Positions 59,456 through 64,000 of a DNA stretch of 64,000 bases are shown one piece after another. Under the pieces are notes generated by a model. That model saw only the letters and a program-made list of their open reading frames with translations. It was not told the DNA's origin and searched no databases. Each line of letters begins with the position of its first letter. Position 1 is the stretch's first letter. The position numbers were made by a program, and so were the translations under genes. Origin of the DNA: Corynebacterium sp. NML98-0116. GTDB lineage: Bacteria > Actinomycetota > Actinomycetes > Mycobacteriales > Mycobacteriaceae. The stretch lies in NCBI RefSeq assembly GCF_001767255.1, contig NZ_CP017639.1, positions 1,820,875 through 1,884,874 of the forward strand, in the 5' to 3' direction.

Positions 59456-59740
59456 TTATCCCCAGCTGTTTGCCGCAGCGTTGTTTACCGCGAGCATGGT
59501 GGAGTTGCCGTCTTCAACGGTGCTGGCGATCTGGTTCAAAATGGTGTTCAGATCCTCTGCGGCCTGGTCCCACTTCGCCTGGTGCGCCTGGTACGCGGAC
59601 GCTGCGGTGCCCTCCCAGGTCTGCGCCCTCGGCTGGATGATCTGCTTCAGCTCATTGAGTTGGCTGGTGATGCGGGTCGCCGACGAGCGCATGTCTTCAG
59701 CTGCGTTGGCGATCTGGGCGAAGTCGTACTTGATTTGCAT
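59456..59740 (-). CDS. WXG100 protein EsxA-like (ESX-4 substrate)
   Basis: The 94-residue helix-turn-helix protein has the WxG turn as T41-W42-E43-G44. Its size and composition match ESAT-6 family proteins. It is likely secreted as a dimer with the other WXG100 protein encoded just upstream. By gene order with rplM-rpsI it is the counterpart of mycobacterial EsxT/EsxU at ESX-4. A C-terminal YxxxD/E motif is not seen here. Confidence 0.88.
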   Translation of the reverse strand: MQIKYDFAQIANAAEDMRSSATRITSQLNELKQIIQPRAQTWEGTAASAYQAHQAKWDQAAEDLNTILNQIASTVEDGNSTMLAVNNAAANSWG

Positions 59741-59805
59741 GATGAGTATGTCCCTTTACATTCGGAAGATGGTCGTTGTGTCTGCTGAGAACCGCTGAGA
59801 GCGTT

Positions 59806-60123
59806 TTAGAGAGCCAAGCCCGCGGAACCGGACAGCGAACGGAAGTTGTCGGTGTTCGTAGCGTCGGTGTTCTCGTAGTTCTTGGCGTTGTCGCGGATGT
59901 TGTTCGCGATGTCACGCAGCGCTTCGGAGAGGCGTCGCTGCGCGTCGTCGTAGCGGACCATCAGGTCATCGAAGCTGCGCTGCGCATTGCCCACCCAGTA
60001 GCTGCGCGTGGACTCCGCGACCTGCTGCACGCGGTCGATTTCTTGGTTGACGTTGGCGTTGGTGTCATCTGCCCGGTCGGCAGTTGCGCGCATGACGTCG
60101 GCTTCTGTTCTGAACTGTTCCAT
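59806..60123 (-). CDS. WXG100 protein EsxB-like with secretion tail
   Basis: The 105-residue protein (MEQFRTEADVMRATADRADD) has Y42-W43-V44-G45 as the WxG turn. Near its C-terminus it carries Y-E-N-T-D, fitting the YxxxD/E type VII secretion signal recognised by EccC. GGGGGA lies 6 bases before the ATG at 60123. It is expected to pair with the EsxA-like protein, 65 bases downstream. Confidence 0.88.
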   Translation of the reverse strand: MEQFRTEADVMRATADRADDTNANVNQEIDRVQQVAESTRSYWVGNAQRSFDDLMVRYDDAQRRLSEALRDIANNIRDNAKNYENTDATNTDNFRSLSGSAGLAL

Positions 60124-60277
60124 GTTCAATCCCCCTACTAGGTACTGTGTCTTGGTTGTAACGACAGCCTTCCAAGCTGTTCATATAGTTGGACGCACGT
60201 TTTGGCGCTCCGGTTCCCTCAATGTTGAAGAAACTTTTCTTCCCACCCTCCCACCACGTTTATGCTGCGAGTTTGCC

Positions 60278-61195
60278 TCACCCCTCCCCTGCTGGTGGCG
60301 TGAATTCGGCGGTGTCGAAGGCCATCTGACACGTCGCCTGCTGCACTCTGCTGGGCGCCTGCCGCGTCTGGCACGCTACGAAAAGCTGGTAAGAATCCTG
60401 CGCCCAGGTTCGCCACAGAGTTTCGGTGCCTCCGGGGGCGGTCTCGCGGTACGTCACGGCGTGGAGGTTGTGATCCACGAGCGTGAGCTCGGGGTCGCGC
60501 TCGATACCCCCGAGCAGCTGCGCTACGAACTGCTCGGGCGGCAGCGTGTAGCGGTTCTCTGCGGAGATCAGTACGCGCATGTCGGGGTCGGCGCCTGTTG
60601 CCATCCAGCCCTGCTCGTGCTGCGCGAGTTGGAACCCGGGAGGCAGCTCAATCGCAAGTCCGTCCTGCGCGATTCGCACGGCGGTGGGCTCGCTCGCAAC
60701 AGAAGGAGAGGGGCTTGTTGACGCCCGCGAGGCCGTCGGTTGACTGTGCAGCACAGTGGTCGATGTCGCCCCTTCTGAAGCCTGGGCGGACGTGGGCGAA
60801 GAGGGCGTCGATAAGAAACGAAAGAGCACGAACCCGCAGATTGCTGCGACCACAACCACTGCGGCGCCAAGCGCGGCGAACGGCCACCACGCGCGGCGTG
60901 GCGAAAGGTCTTCGGCGGTGATGGCGGGCTGCTCCTCAGTCGGTGGATCGACTTCCACTTCGAGGGGCTCGCCGGTGATGGTGACGTCGTAGCCGCTCAT
61001 GGCCTGCTCAAACTGATCGAGGTCCTCGGGGCTCGCGGCGATCTGAATCACGGCGCCGCCCGGATCTGGCCCGAACAGGCCACGCACGTACTGCGCGACT
61101 TCCCGTGGGCCGGGGCCGTCAAAACGGTGGACGTTGGCGGCGCCGGTGAACACGGTGTTCGTGGGCGTCATGGTGATGCGGAGATCGGGTTTCAT
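60278..61195 (-). CDS. Type VII secretion-associated membrane protein (Rv3446c-like)
   Basis: The 305-residue protein starts MKPDLRITMTPTNTVFTGAANVHRFDGPGPREVAQYVRGLFG and has one membrane helix (WWPFAALGAAVVVVAAICGFVLFRFL) and an exported domain with the TIGR03931-like C-terminal fold (GLAIELPPGFQLAQHEQGWMATG). It belongs to the ESX-4 locus by position. The ATG overlaps the eccC stop by 4 bases. It has a 154-base gap before esxB, which holds nothing clear. Confidence 0.8.
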   Translation of the reverse strand: MKPDLRITMTPTNTVFTGAANVHRFDGPGPREVAQYVRGLFGPDPGGAVIQIAASPEDLDQFEQAMSGYDVTITGEPLEVEVDPPTEEQPAITAEDLSPRRAWWPFAALGAAVVVVAAICGFVLFRFLSTPSSPTSAQASEGATSTTVLHSQPTASRASTSPSPSVASEPTAVRIAQDGLAIELPPGFQLAQHEQGWMATGADPDMRVLISAENRYTLPPEQFVAQLLGGIERDPELTLVDHNLHAVTYRETAPGGTETLWRTWAQDSYQLFVACQTRQAPSRVQQATCQMAFDTAEFTPPAGEG

Positions 61196-64000
61196 AGGGT
61201 GGCTCCTTCGGAGTAGGGTGCAGCGACTTGGACCAGGCCTCGGGCCTCGCCGGATTGGACGAGCAGGCCTCGGCCGGGCGGCTGCGGGGCTGGGCGCACT
61301 CCGAAGAGCGCGCCTTCGTCCCTGGTTCCGTCGAGGATGACGACGTCGGGCAACAGGTCCTTCAGCGAGGACAGGAAGCTGCCGAACATGGCGCGCGATA
61401 CTCCGCCGAACTTGCGGGCGGCCACCACGTGCAGGCCAATGTCGCGGGCGTGCGGGAACAGCGTGGCCAGCTCGCGCAGGGTGTCCTCCGGGACGAGCTC
61501 GAGGTCGTCGATGACGAGATAGAGCTCCGGGCCTTCCCACCAGGAACGCTGCGCGAGCTGCTGCGGGGTCACATCCGACCCGGGTAGCCTGCCGCGCAGC
61601 GTGGTGATCAGCGCACTGACCGCCTCGTCGACGGCGCTGGTAGAGGCTGCGTAGGCCGCCACCATGTCCGGGTTCGCCCGCCCGAGGTGCGCGCGGCGCA
61701 CGTCCAGAATCACCATGCGGGCCTGCTCACGGCCCATCGCCTCAATCGCGGTGATGGCCGAGGCAATCGCTGTGGACTTGCCAGCACCGCTCGCACCGAT
61801 GACCAGCAGGTGACCAGACTCGCTCCACAGCGGTGCAAGTCGGGGTCCACCGACGCCGAGTGGCAGACGTTGGCCTCCCGAGGTGAGCAGGTCCGCAACC
61901 TCCACGTGGTTCGGCAGCACTCGCAGGCGTGGCACCGGAGGCTGACCCTGCGTCGCTGCACGGACGTGTGCCACGTCCTGCGCGGAGGTGTGCGCGACCA
62001 GCATGAACGCCCCTTCTTCGGTAATGCCGCGGCCCGGCAGCGCGGGAAGTTTCGCCTGCACCTTCCTATCAATCACCGAGTCCATCGGTTCAGTAAGATG
62101 CAGCTCAATCCTCGTGCCAATCACGTCGCGGACGTTCGCGCGGATCGCGTTCCAACGCTGCGTAGTCGCAACCAGGTGAATGCCCACAGCCGGGCCTTCC
62201 GCAGCAAGACGAGTCAGCGGTTCACGCAAGTCTTCCGTCTTCGCATCCGGTGCGAGCAACGTGTGCCAGCCGTCCACAATCAACACGGTGTGGCGCTTCG
62301 TGCGCCGCTGCGGGTCGTCGAGCATCTCGACCAGCTCGTCGACGACGCGGCGCACGCGCTCCTCGTCCGTGCGCTGCGCAACACCCGCCACATGCGGTAG
62401 TTCGGCGAGATCGCTGAAGTCGCCGGAGCCGGCGTCGATAATGTAGAAGCACAGCTCATCCGTGGTGTGCCGCAACGCGAGCGACGCCACCATCGTGCGC
62501 ACCGCCATCGACTTGCCTGTCTGCGGCCCGCCCGCGAGCGCCACGTGACCACCCGCGACCGACAAGTCCAGCACGAGCGGAACCTGGCGCTGCTTGATCG
62601 GTTCGTCAATCACCCCGATGATCGCCTGCAGCTTCGGCAGCGTCTCGCTGCCACCGTAGACCTGCGAAAGCTCAATCTGTGCAGGCAGCGGCGGCAGCCA
62701 CACCTGGTGCGCCCGCATGCTCAGTGCATCCGCCACCTCCCTCGACTTCTCGACGACCGCCGCCAGCAACGTCGTGGTTACATCAGTATCGACGCCGGCA
62801 CTCTCCTTCGCGTCCTCCACCGGCGGGGGCTCCCACCCGTGGAACAGGCGAACCTCCGCGGCCGCCTCGCGCCTGGTCACGCCGCGGGCGCGCTCCAGCG
62901 GCCCCGACACGTACGCCGCGCGGAAACGCTCCAAGTCGCCTGAGCCCGTGGACAAGAAGCCTGCGCCGGGCTCGCTGGGTAGCTCGTAGGCGTCCGGCAC
63001 GCCGAGCACCTGACGCGACTCAGCCGCGGAGAAAGTCTTGAGGCCAATACGGTAGGAAAGGTGCGAGTCCAGCCCGCGCAGCTTGCCCTCCTCCAGCCGC
63101 TGCGAGGCGAGCAGCAGGTGCACGCCCAACGAGCGGCCCAGGCGGCCAACCGCGACGAAGAGGTCAGCGAAATGCGGGTGCTGGGCCAGCAGCTCCGAGA
63201 ACTCGTCGAGGATGATCACTAGCGCCGGCAGCGGGGCGAGGTCCTCGCCCGCGAGCCTGGCCGCGGTGTAGTCGGTGATATTGGCGTAGTTCCCCGCCTT
63301 GCGCAGTAGCTCCTGACGTCGGTTCATCTCACCGGAGATGGCGTCGTACATGCGCTCAACCAGGATGGATTCGTCCTCCAGGTTGGTAATGACCGCCGAG
63401 GTGTGAGGCAAGGACTCGCAGCCGAGGAAGGTTGCGCCGCCTTTGAAGTCCACGAGCACGAGGTTGAGTTCCTCCGGCGAGTGCGTCGCGGCGAGCGCCA
63501 CAACGAGTGTTTTTAGGAGTTCCGATTTTCCGGACCCCGTCGCACCGATGCACAACCCGTGTGGGCCCATCCCGCCCTGGGCGGACTCCTTCAGGTCCAG
63601 GTAGAGCGCCTGGCCCTGGGCCGTTGATCCGATCGGGACCATGAGGCGCTGGCGGGTGCCTTCGCGTCCGGTCCACATGGTGTGCTCGTTGAGCTCGGCG
63701 ATGTCGTTGATGCCGAGCATCGGGAGCAGCTTGCCTCCGTGGGAGGCGCTTTCGGCGCTGAGCAGCTCGGGGCGGCGATAGAACGCCAGTTGGCGCGCGA
63801 TCAGCTCCGCCTCTGCGACACTAATCCTGTCGGGCCTGCCCAGAAACTCTAGGCCCATCCCGGTCAGCGCGTGGAGTTCGTCGTCGCAGACAAGGTGGAA
63901 CGCCTCCTCATCCACCAACCAGTCCGGGTCCGGGTGGATAACCAGCACGCACGCGTTCTCGCTGCTGGCGGCGCTAGTGCTGAAGGAGATCACGGAGGGG
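61192..64000 (-). CDS. eccC: Type VII secretion ATPase EccC, C-terminal ~936 residues
   Basis: The reading frame runs off the right edge, so the N-terminal membrane part is missing. Three FtsK/SpoIIIE ATPase domains are present: the first with GATGSGKSELLKTL and LVDFKGGATFLG, the second with GGPQTGKSMAVRTMV and the third with GASGAGKSTAIASA. EccC drives ESX secretion and binds the YxxxD/E tail of its substrate. Gene order eccC / Rv3446c-like / esxB / esxA / rplM is that of ESX-4. No other conserved ESX component (EccB, EccD, MycP) is in the window. Confidence 0.92.
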   Translation of the reverse strand, partial: PSVISFSTSAASSENACVLVIHPDPDWLVDEEAFHLVCDDELHALTGMGLEFLGRPDRISVAEAELIARQLAFYRRPELLSAESASHGGKLLPMLGINDIAELNEHTMWTGREGTRQRLMVPIGSTAQGQALYLDLKESAQGGMGPHGLCIGATGSGKSELLKTLVVALAATHSPEELNLVLVDFKGGATFLGCESLPHTSAVITNLEDESILVERMYDAISGEMNRRQELLRKAGNYANITDYTAARLAGEDLAPLPALVIILDEFSELLAQHPHFADLFVAVGRLGRSLGVHLLLASQRLEEGKLRGLDSHLSYRIGLKTFSAAESRQVLGVPDAYELPSEPGAGFLSTGSGDLERFRAAYVSGPLERARGVTRREAAAEVRLFHGWEPPPVEDAKESAGVDTDVTTTLLAAVVEKSREVADALSMRAHQVWLPPLPAQIELSQVYGGSETLPKLQAIIGVIDEPIKQRQVPLVLDLSVAGGHVALAGGPQTGKSMAVRTMVASLALRHTTDELCFYIIDAGSGDFSDLAELPHVAGVAQRTDEERVRRVVDELVEMLDDPQRRTKRHTVLIVDGWHTLLAPDAKTEDLREPLTRLAAEGPAVGIHLVATTQRWNAIRANVRDVIGTRIELHLTEPMDSVIDRKVQAKLPALPGRGITEEGAFMLVAHTSAQDVAHVRAATQGQPPVPRLRVLPNHVEVADLLTSGGQRLPLGVGGPRLAPLWSESGHLLVIGASGAGKSTAIASAITAIEAMGREQARMVILDVRRAHLGRANPDMVAAYAASTSAVDEAVSALITTLRGRLPGSDVTPQQLAQRSWWEGPELYLVIDDLELVPEDTLRELATLFPHARDIGLHVVAARKFGGVSRAMFGSFLSSLKDLLPDVVILDGTRDEGALFGVRPAPQPPGRGLLVQSGEARGLVQVAAPYSEGATL

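Overview
This 64 kb window is a piece of a high-GC actinobacterial chromosome, almost certainly Corynebacterium. The evidence is a monomeric NADP isocitrate dehydrogenase (icd), the gene order guaA / guaB3 / guaB / rsdA-sigD / groEL1-groES / tsaD-rimI-tsaB / alr, an ESX-4-type secretion locus beside rplM-rpsI-glmM, sequences matching the corynebacterial regulator sites McbR and DtxR, and a three-gene EsrISR-like envelope stress locus next to guaA. I could not assign a species. I saw no rRNA, tRNA, CRISPR array, insertion sequence or prophage. No gene-free stretch exceeds about 300 bases.

Layout. 1-8.1 kb: start of a VIT-family transporter, a D,D-carboxypeptidase, a BrkB/YihY membrane protein, trpS, a TRIC-like channel, xth and icd. 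8.1-9.5 kb: a large inverted repeat and a DUF559-like nuclease gene. 9.5-13.6 kb: metY-metX, a DUF3017 gene, folD and trmL. 13.7-19.7 kb: a lipoprotein serine protease, two PH-domain membrane proteins and dnaE2. 19.7-24.9 kb: the methionine importer metQNI, a HAD phosphatase, a sucraseferredoxin-like protein and an AMIN-like lipoprotein. 24.9-27.7 kb: imuB-imuA and a small membrane protein. 27.7-36.0 kb: a peptide-type ABC importer with a fused AhpD-like protein, divergent from an FAD/NAD(P)-binding protein. 36.0-38.9 kb: esrR-esrS and esrI. 38.9-44.7 kb: guaA, an Aer-like PAS protein, guaB3 and guaB. 44.9-53.8 kb: DUF5319, rsdA-sigD, groEL1-groES with a perfect CIRCE operator, tsaD-rimI-tsaB, and an alr-tsaE gene fusion. 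53.9-64 kb: a hydrolase-like protein lacking its serine, three uncharacterised genes, glmM, rplM-rpsI and the ESX-4 genes esxA, esxB, a membrane component and eccC, which runs off the right edge.

Shared themes. (1) Sulfur: McbR-type palindromes (TAGAC-N6-GTCTA) lie before metY, before metQNI and twice between the ABC/AhpD cluster and the FAD protein. This predicts that the uncharacterised cluster belongs to the sulfur regulon, and it is the best candidate here for an undescribed system. (2) SOS mutagenesis: imuA-imuB and dnaE2 together make the mutasome, and imuA has a very good LexA-type site. (3) Many genes have a TAnnnT -10 hexamer exactly 7 bases before the start codon, implying leaderless mRNAs. 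(4) Ten of eleven convergent gene pairs touch or overlap, and five of them share a 4-base stop (CTAG or CTAA).
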